Shown here piece by piece: positions 1 through 5,081 of a stretch of 5,825 bases of DNA. The stretch is taken from NCBI GenBank assembly GCA_900754175.1, contig CAAEBS010000026.1, positions 1-5,825 of the forward strand, written 5' to 3'. The notes beneath the pieces were generated by a model, which did not search any database, was not told the DNA's origin, and saw nothing but the letters and a program-made list of their open reading frames with translations. The DNA comes from Clostridia bacterium (GTDB lineage: Bacteria; Bacillota; Clostridia; Oscillospirales; CAG-272). The translations under genes were made by a program, and so were the position numbers. Each line of letters starts with the position of its first letter. Within the stretch, counting starts at the first letter, position 1.

Positions 1-951
1 GTTCATCGGGGTCGCCTGACGGAAAGCGGCGTCTCCGCCCGCCATATTCACCCCGGCGGTGTATCCCTGCATATACGCATTGGGAAGCAGAGCAAGCACC
101 CGGGTCTTATCCGCCGATATGTCGTAGCACTCGGTGCAGTCACCGGCGGCGTAAATGCCGTCAAGGTTTGTGCGGGAGCCTTCGTCCACCGCAATGCCCC
201 GTCCGACCTTACCGCCGATTCCGGAAATCAGCGCCGTATTGGGGCGCACGCCCACGGCAATCACCAGCACGTCAAACCGAAGCTTCTTCCCGCTTTCGGT
301 AACCGCTTCCCCGGCGGCAAAGCTTTTCACGCTGTCGCCCAGTACAAATTCCACCGGCATGGTCGCCTCTATGTGCTTCTGCACGATAGCGGCGGCGTCC
401 TCGTTTAGCACCGACGGAAGAATCCGGCTTGCCATATCCACCACGGTGATTTTTGCGCACCGCTCCCGGATGCCCTCGGCGCATTTCAGACCGATAAGCC
501 CCGCTCCCACGATCAGGACACGGGATTCGGGCGTCAGTGCCTCTGCCAGCGCCTGTGCATCGTCCAGCGTCATAAAGGTATAGTATCTGCCCACCTTTTC
601 CAGCCCCGCAAACGGCGGAACCAGCGGCGAAGAACCGGTAGCGCAGAGCAGACGGTCGTAGGGGAGCTTTTTCCCGTCACTGCACAGCACCTCGTGCGTG
701 TCCGGCAGAATCTTCTCCACCGTCACGCCGAGCTTGGTACGGACTCTCATATCCCGGTAAAAGCTTTCCGGGCGGTAGCGCATCCGGCAAACGTCGGTCT
801 TGCCCTCCAGCAGATAAGAGATCAGCGGTCTGCCGTAGGTGTGGTGGTTTTCGGAGGAGACGATCGTGATCTCTCCCTCCGGATCCCGGCTCCGGATCCC
901 CTCCACACAGCCGATGGCGGCGGTGGAGTTTCCGATCAACAGATATTTCAT
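1..951 (-). CDS. FAD/NAD(P)-dependent pyridine nucleotide-disulfide oxidoreductase, electron-input subunit of split glutamate synthase (partial)
   Basis: The first 317 residues are present; the C-terminus runs off the window at base 1, and about 100 residues are probably missing judging from family lengths near 410-430. An N-terminal FAD-binding Rossmann motif (IGNSTAAIG, residues 6-14) is followed by YGRPLISYLLEG (39-50), the ATGSSP motif (104-109), a second nucleotide-binding motif GAGLIGLK (149-156) for NAD(P)H, and the FAD-contacting DGIYAAGDC (264-272). This is the two-dinucleotide-binding-domain fold of NADH:rubredoxin/nitrite reductase-type enzymes, not the classical GltD subunit. The start ATG overlaps the TGA of the upstream ferredoxin gene (ATGA, 948-951) and follows a purine-rich GGTGGAGGAGAA ribosome binding site. 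Context suggests it oxidises NAD(P)H and passes electrons to the Fe-S subunits. The fold assignment is secure; the electron-donor role and cofactor preference (NADH or NADPH) are inferred. Confidence 0.9.
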   Translation of the reverse strand, partial: MKYLLIGNSTAAIGCVEGIRSRDPEGEITIVSSENHHTYGRPLISYLLEGKTDVCRMRYRPESFYRDMRVRTKLGVTVEKILPDTHEVLCSDGKKLPYDRLLCATGSSPLVPPFAGLEKVGRYYTFMTLDDAQALAEALTPESRVLIVGAGLIGLKCAEGIRERCAKITVVDMASRILPSVLNEDAAAIVQKHIEATMPVEFVLGDSVKSFAAGEAVTESGKKLRFDVLVIAVGVRPNTALISGIGGKVGRGIAVDEGSRTNLDGIYAAGDCTECYDISADKTRVLALLPNAYMQGYTAGVNMAGGDAAFRQATPMN

Positions 952-1403
952 TTCTCCTCCACCTCCTCCAGCACGATCGCACGGTTGATGCAACCGCTCA
1001 CGCAGGCGGGCACGCCGCCGCTGTTCTTCACGCAAAGCTCGCATTTCTGCATGGTCCCCTCCGGGCTGACGCTCAGAGCGCCGAAAGGACATACCATCAC
1101 GCAGGTGTGACATCCCACGCATTTGTTTTTGTCAATGACCACCACGCCGTCCTGCACCGAAAGCGCCCCGGCAATACAGCTCCGCACGCAAATGGCGTCC
1201 TTGCAGTGCCGGCAGGAAACGGCAAAGTGAATATTGTTGTCCCCGTCCTCAATCCGCACACGGGAATAAATTCTTCCGTCCCGCAGCCGCTTTGCCATAT
1301 CCGAGGGGGTAAGCGGACCGGACGCCGCATTGGCGTATGCGCAGTAATATTCGCACAAATGGCACCCAAGGCACCAGTCCTCTCTGACTTTGATTCGTTT
1401 CAT
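948..1403 (-). CDS. Ferredoxin-like electron-transfer protein with four [4Fe-4S] clusters
   Basis: A 151-residue cytoplasmic protein with 16 cysteines in the layout of the HycB/DmsB-type four-cluster ferredoxin family. From the chosen start these are WCLGCHLCEYYC (residues 10-21), CRHCKDAICVRSC (64-76), CVGCHTCVMVCPFG (95-108), and CELC (121-124) paired with ACVSGC (133-138). No signal peptide or membrane helix is present, so it is a soluble electron wire, probably between the FAD subunit encoded downstream and the FMN synthase subunit encoded upstream. Start choice: the ATG at 1403 follows GGGCAGG with a 6-base gap and gives MKRIKVREDWCLGC, which fits how such proteins usually begin. An in-frame ATG at 1421 adds six residues (MKGRLN) and would overlap the preceding TGA as ATGA, so it cannot be excluded. 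The second and fourth motifs lack the usual Cys-Pro (SCIAGAL, GCINRA). Confidence 0.9.
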   Translation of the reverse strand: MKRIKVREDWCLGCHLCEYYCAYANAASGPLTPSDMAKRLRDGRIYSRVRIEDGDNNIHFAVSCRHCKDAICVRSCIAGALSVQDGVVVIDKNKCVGCHTCVMVCPFGALSVSPEGTMQKCELCVKNSGGVPACVSGCINRAIVLEEVEEK

Positions 1404-1417
1404 ATTCAACCTGCCCT

Positions 1418-2923
1418 TCATTCGCCCGCATGGCGGATCCCTAAGATCTCCAGCTCTTTTTCGCTCATTCCGACGCCTCTGAGCATCAGGCGGTTGCCCC
1501 GCAGAGCCTCCACCGAGTTGATGCCCATGCCGCCCATCATTTCTTTCAGCTCATGCTCCCACGCATGAACCAGGTTGACGAGCCGCTCGGCGCCGATCTC
1601 CGGATTCAACCGCTTGACCAGATCCGGGCGCTGGGTAGCGATACCCCAGTTGCATTTTCCGCTCTGGCAATTGCGGCACAGATGACATCCGAGTGCGATC
1701 AGCGCCGCCGTGCCGATATAGCAGGCGTCGGCGCCCAGTGCGATCGCTTTCAGCATATCGGCACTGGAACGGATCGAACCGCCTACCACAAGACCGACAC
1801 GGTTGCGGATTCCCTCCTCACGCAGGCGGCTGTCCACCGCTGCCAGGGCAAGCTCGATCGGAATACCTACGTTATCCCGTATCCGGGTGGGCGCCGCTCC
1901 GGTGCCTCCCCGGAAGCCGTCGATGGAAATGATGTCAGCTCCGCTCCGTGCAATGCCCGAAGCAATGGCGGCAACGTTATGTACGGCGGCAATTTTTACG
2001 ATAACCGGCTTTTTGTATCCGCTCGCCTCTTTCAGGGAGCATACGAGCTGCCGGAGGTCCTCAATCGAATAAATATCGTGGTGCGGCGCCGGAGAGATCG
2101 CATCCGACCCTTCCGGAATCATACGGGTGCGGGAAACGTCCGCCGAGACCTTTTCACCCGGCAGATGTCCGCCGATTCCGGGCTTTGCGCCCTGCCCCAT
2201 TTTGATCTCGATAGCGGCGCCCGCCTCCAGATAGGAACGCTCCACACCAAAACGTCCGGACGCCACCTGCACGATCGTGTTGGCTCCGTACTCATAAAAA
2301 TCCTCGTGCAGACCTCCCTCGCCGGTGTTGTAGCAGATTCCCAGCTCCCGTGCCGCCAGCGCAAGCGATTTATGCGCATTGTAGCTGATAGAGCCGTAGG
2401 ACATGGCGGAAAACATCAGCGGCACGCTCAGGTGAATCCCCGGCTTCAGATCGCAGACGATCTTGCCGTTCTTGTCCCGTGTGATTCCGTCGGGACGGGC
2501 ACCCAGAAAAGTCCGGGTCTCCATCGGCTCCCGCAAGGGGTCGATCGGCGGGTTGGTCACCTGGGAAGCGTTGATCAGGATACGGTCCCAGTAGACCGGC
2601 AGATCGTTCGGGTTTCCCATGGAGGAAAGCAGCACACCGCCCGAGCCCGCCTGACGGTAGATCTCGGTGATCGCTCTCTGCGACCAGTTTTTGTTTTCCC
2701 GGAAGGTATTTTCGGACTTGTAAATTTTCAGAGCACGGGTGGGACAGATGCTGACGCAACGCTGGCAGTCCACACAGGCGGCGTCATCCGACATCATTTT
2801 TCCAAGCTCGCTGTCATAATAGTGTACCTGGTTGGCACACTGTCGCTCGCAGGCACGGCAACCGATGCAACGGTCATAGTTGCGCATGACCTCGTATTCA
2901 GGATAATAATAATTTATCGGCAT
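1418..2923 (-). CDS. Glutamate synthase FMN/Fe-S core subunit with N-terminal ferredoxin domain (archaeal/clostridial type)
   Basis: A 501-residue protein. Residues 19-29 (CIGCRACERQC) and 50-61 (CVDCQRCVSICP) form a two-[4Fe-4S] ferredoxin domain. A TIM-barrel FMN domain of the glutamate synthase family follows, recognisable by FSAMSYGSIS (171-180), GQGAKPGIGGHLPGEKVSAD (243-262), ISPAPHHDIYSIEDL (276-290), SIDGFRGGTGAAP (333-345) and VVGGSIRSSADMLKAIALGAD (379-399). The cysteine cluster CHLCRNCQSGKCNWGIATQ (413-431) matches the Fe-S site of classical GltB, where three of these cysteines hold a [3Fe-4S] cluster. It should add ammonia to 2-oxoglutarate with electrons from FMNH2, forming glutamate. 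It lacks both the amidotransferase domain (encoded separately upstream) and the C-terminal GXGXG domain. Its ATG lies 10 bases inside the end of the amidotransferase gene, behind GGAGG at 9 bases, which suggests translational coupling. The identification is strong; subunit partners are inferred. Confidence 0.95.
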   Translation of the reverse strand: MPINYYYPEYEVMRNYDRCIGCRACERQCANQVHYYDSELGKMMSDDAACVDCQRCVSICPTRALKIYKSENTFRENKNWSQRAITEIYRQAGSGGVLLSSMGNPNDLPVYWDRILINASQVTNPPIDPLREPMETRTFLGARPDGITRDKNGKIVCDLKPGIHLSVPLMFSAMSYGSISYNAHKSLALAARELGICYNTGEGGLHEDFYEYGANTIVQVASGRFGVERSYLEAGAAIEIKMGQGAKPGIGGHLPGEKVSADVSRTRMIPEGSDAISPAPHHDIYSIEDLRQLVCSLKEASGYKKPVIVKIAAVHNVAAIASGIARSGADIISIDGFRGGTGAAPTRIRDNVGIPIELALAAVDSRLREEGIRNRVGLVVGGSIRSSADMLKAIALGADACYIGTAALIALGCHLCRNCQSGKCNWGIATQRPDLVKRLNPEIGAERLVNLVHAWEHELKEMMGGMGINSVEALRGNRLMLRGVGMSEKELEILGIRHAGE

Positions 2924-4026
2924 TCCCGTTTTCCTCCGTTATTCAGTCTGAAAATCACCGCTTCGCCGCCGGACGGCGCCCATACCCGATCGGGGTTCGG
3001 CTCAATGATCCGGATGGCGGATTCCTCGCTGGCGATATATACCGTATCGTCCTTTTCGGCTACTACCATCGACCGGAGCTTCAGGCGGTCGTTGAGCGCC
3101 ATGATCCCCCCGTCAAAGCCGACGATAATGGAAAAGGGTCCCGTAATCAGCATCCCGGCATATACCGTGCGCAGATAGGTCAAGCGCTCCCGCTCTTCCG
3201 GCGGCATCCGGTCAATCGTGCTCCAGAACGGTGCGGCAATCACCGACGCCGTTTCCTCCAGCGTCAGCCCCTGTTTCCGTGTCAGATAATCTATCATGTA
3301 GGTAATGACCTCGGTATCGGTAAGCAGATTGCACTTATAACCGTACATCTCCACAAAACGCCGGTTGGCGTCGTAGGAGGAAATCTCTCCGTTGTGGACT
3401 ACCGAACAGTCCAGTAAGGTAAAGGGATGCGCTCCGCCCCACCAGCCGGGCGTGTTGGTAGGATAGCGCCCGTGCGCCGTCCAGCAGTATGCGCCGTAAT
3501 CCTCCAGCCGGTAAAACCGCCCCACGTCCTCCGGGTAGCCAACCGCCTTGAAAGTTCCCATGTTCTTTCCCGAAGAAAACACAAAGCTTCCCGTCATTTC
3601 GGTGTTGATGCGGGTTACGCACCGCACCACATATTCGTCGGCGTCCAGCTGACTGCTGACCAGCTTCTGCGTGATCGGCTCCACAAAATAACGCCATATC
3701 AAAGGCTCGCCGGTAATGGAATCCACCCGGCGGGTCGGGATGATCTCGCAATGCACCACGTGAAAATGCCGGTCGATGAAGCGTTCACATTCCTCTCTTG
3801 CCATATTGTTGTCGTAAAAAATATGTAAGGCGTAATAATCCTTGTAGTTGGGATAGATCCCGTATGCGGCAAATCCGCCGCCGAGACCGTTGGAGCGCTC
3901 GTGCATCAGCTCGATGGACCGGATGATATCCTCCCCCGAGCGGCGGCTTCCGTCCTTGGAAAATATTGCGGACACAGCACAGCCCGCCGGGATCCGGTAT
4001 CCGTTTTCACCCTCTCTGTTTGGCAT
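2914..4026 (-). CDS. Stand-alone class II glutamine amidotransferase subunit of split glutamate synthase
   Basis: A 370-residue Ntn-hydrolase amidotransferase that should hydrolyse glutamine and deliver ammonia to the synthase subunit encoded next. Visible motifs are the candidate nucleophile in IPAGCAVSAIF (Cys16), HGRYPTNTPGWWGGAHPF (185-202), VVHNGEIS (210-217), LLTDTEV (234-240) and ASEESAIR (332-339), all typical of the GltB/PurF-type glutaminase fold. Because Cys16 is internal, the first 15 residues probably act as a propeptide cut at Gly15-Cys16, as in classical glutamate synthase, which also carries a propeptide. Start choice: the ATG at 4026 has AGGAGG five bases upstream. The open frame continues upstream to 4164, but that stretch covers the promoter and leader hairpin and its translation looks non-coding. 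The gene order, amidotransferase before FMN core, repeats the domain order of the fused large subunit. Confidence 0.94.
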   Translation of the reverse strand: MPNREGENGYRIPAGCAVSAIFSKDGSRRSGEDIIRSIELMHERSNGLGGGFAAYGIYPNYKDYYALHIFYDNNMAREECERFIDRHFHVVHCEIIPTRRVDSITGEPLIWRYFVEPITQKLVSSQLDADEYVVRCVTRINTEMTGSFVFSSGKNMGTFKAVGYPEDVGRFYRLEDYGAYCWTAHGRYPTNTPGWWGGAHPFTLLDCSVVHNGEISSYDANRRFVEMYGYKCNLLTDTEVITYMIDYLTRKQGLTLEETASVIAAPFWSTIDRMPPEERERLTYLRTVYAGMLITGPFSIIVGFDGGIMALNDRLKLRSMVVAEKDDTVYIASEESAIRIIEPNPDRVWAPSGGEAVIFRLNNGGKRECR

Positions 4027-4031
4027 AACAT

Positions 4032-4037
4032 CCTCCT
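4032..4037 (-). promoter_or_regulatory. Shine-Dalgarno that fixes the amidotransferase start
   Basis: AGGAGG on the minus strand lies five bases before the ATG at 4026. It supports that start over the longer open frame reaching 4164, whose first ATG would lie upstream of the predicted transcript start. Confidence 0.85.
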
Positions 4038-4074
4038 GTATCTGTAAAAAATTCTCTGAAAGCTTGCGGAAAGC

Positions 4075-4121
4075 AAAAAGGCGCCGACAAAAAGCACATA
4101 ATGCTTTTGTCAGACGCCTTT
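4075..4121 (-). terminator. Leader hairpin with T-run, candidate transcription attenuator of the glutamate synthase operon
   Basis: On the minus strand, AAAGGCGTC (4121-4113) pairs with GGCGCCTTT (4085-4077), with one T-G wobble. After a one-base bulge, GACAAAA (4111-4105) pairs with TTTTGTC (4092-4086), and GCA pairs with TGC around a five-base loop (4097-4101). The total is about 19 base pairs with two single-base bulges, and the 3' arm runs straight into TTTTT (4075-4079). That is the form of a Rho-independent terminator, lying between the promoter and the first gene and starting only about 8 bases after the predicted transcript start. On the plus strand only three Ts follow the stem, so it is oriented for the operon. 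Attenuation is inferred; it could also be a 5' stabilising hairpin. Confidence 0.7.
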
Positions 4122-4135
4122 GTCCGATTGTCCGT

Positions 4136-4164
4136 ATTATAAAACAAAATCCGGAATTTGTCAA
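4136..4164 (-). promoter_or_regulatory. Consensus sigma-A promoter of the glutamate synthase operon
   Basis: The minus strand reads TTGACA (4164-4159), a 17-base spacer, then TATAAT (4141-4136): both hexamers match consensus exactly, at ideal spacing. The transcript start is predicted near 4129, giving a leader of about 103 bases before the ATG at 4026. Directly upstream lies an A/T-tract element (4176-4191). Confidence 0.92.
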
Positions 4165-4166
4165 GG

Positions 4167-4225
4167 GTTTTCCGGAAAAAAATTATTTTTTCACGTTTTG
4201 TTCAATTTTTATCCTTGTTTTCCGG
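4167..4225 (-). repeat. Two direct copies of CCGGAAAAC upstream of the glutamate synthase promoter
   Basis: The minus strand carries CCGGAAAAC at 4225-4217 and again at 4175-4167, exactly 50 bases apart. A related CCGGATTTT lies in the promoter spacer (4154-4146). They flank or overlap the promoter on its upstream side and could bind a regulator, or could be chance in AT-rich DNA. Confidence 0.35.
4168..4191 (-). promoter_or_regulatory. UP-element-like A/T tract upstream of the glutamate synthase promoter
   Basis: On the minus strand a run of six As, TAA, then seven Ts occupies about -62 to -47, followed by CCGG and AAAA at about -42 to -39. The distal A/T block plus proximal A-tract is the arrangement that binds the RNA polymerase alpha C-terminal domains. 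The segment TTTTCCGGAAAA (4168-4179) is also a perfect palindrome, so it could instead be an operator. Confidence 0.5.
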
Positions 4226-4242
4226 CTTATACGGCATCGGAC

Positions 4243-4458
4243 TTATTCATCCAGCGACTCAAACTTTTCCCGGGTACGGAAAAGGAGAGATACACACCAG
4301 ATGCCTGCCAGACCGACGATCGTATAGATGATACGGCTGACAAGAGAACCCTGACCGCCAAATAACCACGCCACAATATCAAACCGGAAAAGCCCGATGC
4401 TTCCCCAGTTCAGCGCACCGATGATGCTGATGATCAAGGCAATTCGATCCATAATCAT
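4243..4458 (-). CDS. DUF378 family small membrane protein
   Basis: A 71-residue protein with two predicted membrane helices: about residues 4-24 (DRIALIISIIGALNWGSIGL) and 43-62 (SRIIYTIVGLAGIWCVSLLF), joined by a loop containing FRFDIVAWLFGG. The pattern IGALNWGxxGLFxFDxVAxLFG followed by SRIIYxxVGLAG is the signature of DUF378 (YuzA-like) proteins, whose function is unknown. The ATG at 4458 is chosen because AAGGAGGA lies seven bases upstream; the in-frame ATG at 4494 has no comparable site. The C-terminus (RTREKFESLDE) is charged. It is on the same strand as the glutamate synthase operon but separated from it by that operon's own strong promoter, so it is probably an independent gene. No clear terminator is visible after its stop codon. 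Confidence 0.87.
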   Translation of the reverse strand: MIMDRIALIISIIGALNWGSIGLFRFDIVAWLFGGQGSLVSRIIYTIVGLAGIWCVSLLFRTREKFESLDE

Positions 4459-4475
4459 TGTCGCTTCCTCCTTAA

Positions 4476-4492
4476 GAACGGTTCGTCCGTTC
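4476..4492. promoter_or_regulatory. Short inverted repeat in the DUF378 gene leader
   Basis: GAACGG (4476-4481), five bases, then CCGTTC (4487-4492) form a perfect 6-bp inverted repeat just upstream of the Shine-Dalgarno. The same CCGTTCTT occurs again at 4515-4522, so the element appears as one palindrome plus an extra half-site. It may be an operator or a leader hairpin; no convincing promoter could be fixed beside it. Confidence 0.35.
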
Positions 4493-4617
4493 AAGGTTAG
4501 TGTGTCACATACAACCGTTCTTTATCATGGCAATTTCAGGCGAATTTTTTGAAAAATTGTAATCGGACGGCGTAAGATGCACCAAATAAGAAATATGTTG
4601 CAATTGGTTTGTGCGCT

Positions 4618-4697
4618 CGACGTCAGGAGATCCCGACCTGCGGTCGCCCTGCGGGTTCGACTCCGGGCTTCGCCCTCCGCTCAGGATGACACGACGG
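4618..4697. repeat. GC-rich hairpin cluster resembling a dispersed intergenic repeat
   Basis: A GC-rich block of about 80 bases between two AT-rich flanks. It holds three consecutive mini-hairpins with three-base loops: CGACC-TGC-GGTCG (4634-4646), CCC-TGC-GGG (4647-4655) and GGGC-TTC-GCCC (4665-4675). CCTGCGG is directly repeated at an 11-base interval (4637, 4648). The edges read GTCAGGAGATCC on the left and GCTCAGGATGACAC on the right, which resembles interspersed non-coding repeats I recall from gut Clostridia; copy number cannot be seen here. It lies in the gap of about 300 bases (4459-4757) that holds no gene. Confidence 0.5.
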
Positions 4698-4725
4698 GGA
4701 GGGGGGCGAAAAAAGTTAGAATTTG

Positions 4726-4750
4726 CGCTGGATTTCCGGCGTTGTTTTTT
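4726..4750 (+). terminator. Terminator-like hairpin on the plus strand
   Basis: CGCTGG-ATTT-CCGGCG (4726-4741) forms a six-base-pair stem with one T-G wobble, followed by TTGTTTTTT (4742-4750). It points rightward, toward the 3' end of the XRE gene, although no plus-strand gene ends just before it. Read on the minus strand the stem gains a C-A mismatch and the T-run is about 15 bases away, so it is a poor terminator for the XRE gene itself. Confidence 0.5.
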
Positions 4751-4757
4751 CTTTCGC

Positions 4758-4976
4758 TTATTTTCCGAATTCCTTCCCTCTTATCAGATAATCCACCGAA
4801 ACGTGAAAATAATCGGACAACGCAAGAAGCATCTGAATATCTGGGTTCCGCTTCCCACTTTCGTAATAGGACAGTGCCTCCCTGGAAATATTCAGATCCA
4901 TCGCCACCTTCAACTGACTTAAATTCCGTTCCTTCCGTATCTTTTTCAAGCCCAGCAACGCAACCCTGCTTTCCAT
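4758..4976 (-). CDS. Small XRE-family HTH transcriptional regulator
   Basis: A 72-residue protein that is almost entirely one Cro/C1-type helix-turn-helix domain: GLKKIRKERNLSQLKVAMDL (9-28), NISREALSYYESGKRNPD (29-46, recognition helix around 31-40) and IQMLLALSDYFHVSVDYLIRG (47-67). No sensor or oligomerisation domain follows, so it resembles small dimeric repressors. The ATG at 4976 has GGAGG seven bases upstream (4984-4988). It is divergent from the lipoprotein gene at 5082, and the 105-base gap holds two TGTAACA-N3-TGTTACA palindromes overlapping the promoters. Autoregulation plus control of the lipoprotein is therefore the likely role. The family call is firm; operator binding and the inducing signal are inference. 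Confidence 0.93.
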   Translation of the reverse strand: MESRVALLGLKKIRKERNLSQLKVAMDLNISREALSYYESGKRNPDIQMLLALSDYFHVSVDYLIRGKEFGK

Positions 4977-5003
4977 TTCATACCCTCCAAAAGAAATTTC
5001 TTC

Positions 5004-5032
5004 TTGACTTTATTGTAACAATATGTTACAAT
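5004..5032 (+). promoter_or_regulatory. Sigma-A promoter of the lipoprotein gene
   Basis: TTGACT (5004-5009), a 17-base spacer and TACAAT (5027-5032), with TG one base before the -10 hexamer (extended -10). The transcript start is predicted near 5039. The spacer and -10 lie inside the larger palindrome (5010-5034), a position where a bound repressor would block polymerase. Confidence 0.85.
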
Positions 5033-5034
5033 AA
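5010..5034. promoter_or_regulatory. Large palindromic operator overlapping both divergent promoters
   Basis: TTATTGTAACA (5010-5020), centre ATA, TGTTACAATAA (5024-5034): 11-base arms with no mismatch around a three-base centre. It covers the spacer and -10 of the plus-strand promoter and the -10 of the minus-strand one. It is the most likely binding site for the adjacent XRE protein. Confidence 0.8.
5012..5020 (-). promoter_or_regulatory. Extended -10 element for the XRE regulator gene
   Basis: Because the operator is symmetric, the minus strand also reads TGTTACAAT (5020-5012), an extended -10 like that of the divergent promoter. No good -35 hexamer is found 16-18 bases upstream. The predicted start near 5005 would give a short leader containing the GGAGG at 4984-4988. 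Confidence 0.45.
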
Positions 5035-5037
5035 TAA

Positions 5038-5054
5038 TGTAACAATTTGTTACA
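5038..5054. promoter_or_regulatory. Second operator palindrome at the lipoprotein transcript start
   Basis: TGTAACA (5038-5044), ATT, TGTTACA (5048-5054) repeats the core of the operator at 5010-5034, with centres 24 bases apart. It lies at the predicted transcript start near 5039, so occupancy should block initiation of the lipoprotein gene. Two copies of the same core beside an XRE gene argue for cooperative or graded repression. Confidence 0.8.
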
Positions 5055-5081
5055 CACCAGAATTAAAGTAAGAGGTTATTT

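Noticed and set aside
155..583. A 142-codon plus-strand frame near the left end
   Set aside because: It is antisense to the flavoprotein, whose FAD and NAD(P) motifs are intact on the minus strand. The composition is Ser/Ala/Pro-rich shadow sequence.
1553..3178. A 541-codon open frame on the plus strand
   Set aside because: It lies antisense to the clearly recognisable FMN synthase and amidotransferase genes. Its translation has no recognisable motifs and is rich in Arg and His, as expected of the opposite strand of a GC-rich gene.
4027..4129. Canonical ANTAR target or known riboswitch in the operon leader
   Set aside because: I found one long hairpin with a five-base loop and one weak small hairpin (4062-4074), not the paired hexaloop stems of ANTAR sites. 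No riboswitch consensus was recognised in the leader of about 103 bases.
4027..4164. A 46-residue N-terminal extension of the amidotransferase
   Set aside because: The extension would be translated from the -35 region and the leader hairpin, upstream of the predicted transcript start. The ATG at 4026 has an ideal AGGAGG.
4459..4757. A tRNA, CRISPR repeat or transposon end in the gap
   Set aside because: There is no cloverleaf or TTCGAATCC-type T-arm, no regularly spaced repeats, no transposase fragment, and no clear terminal inverted repeats with a target duplication.
4577..5071. A 164-codon plus-strand frame across the repeat-like block and the XRE gene
   Set aside because: It crosses the hairpin block, runs antisense to the XRE gene and ends in the operator region. 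It has no ribosome binding site or recognisable domain.
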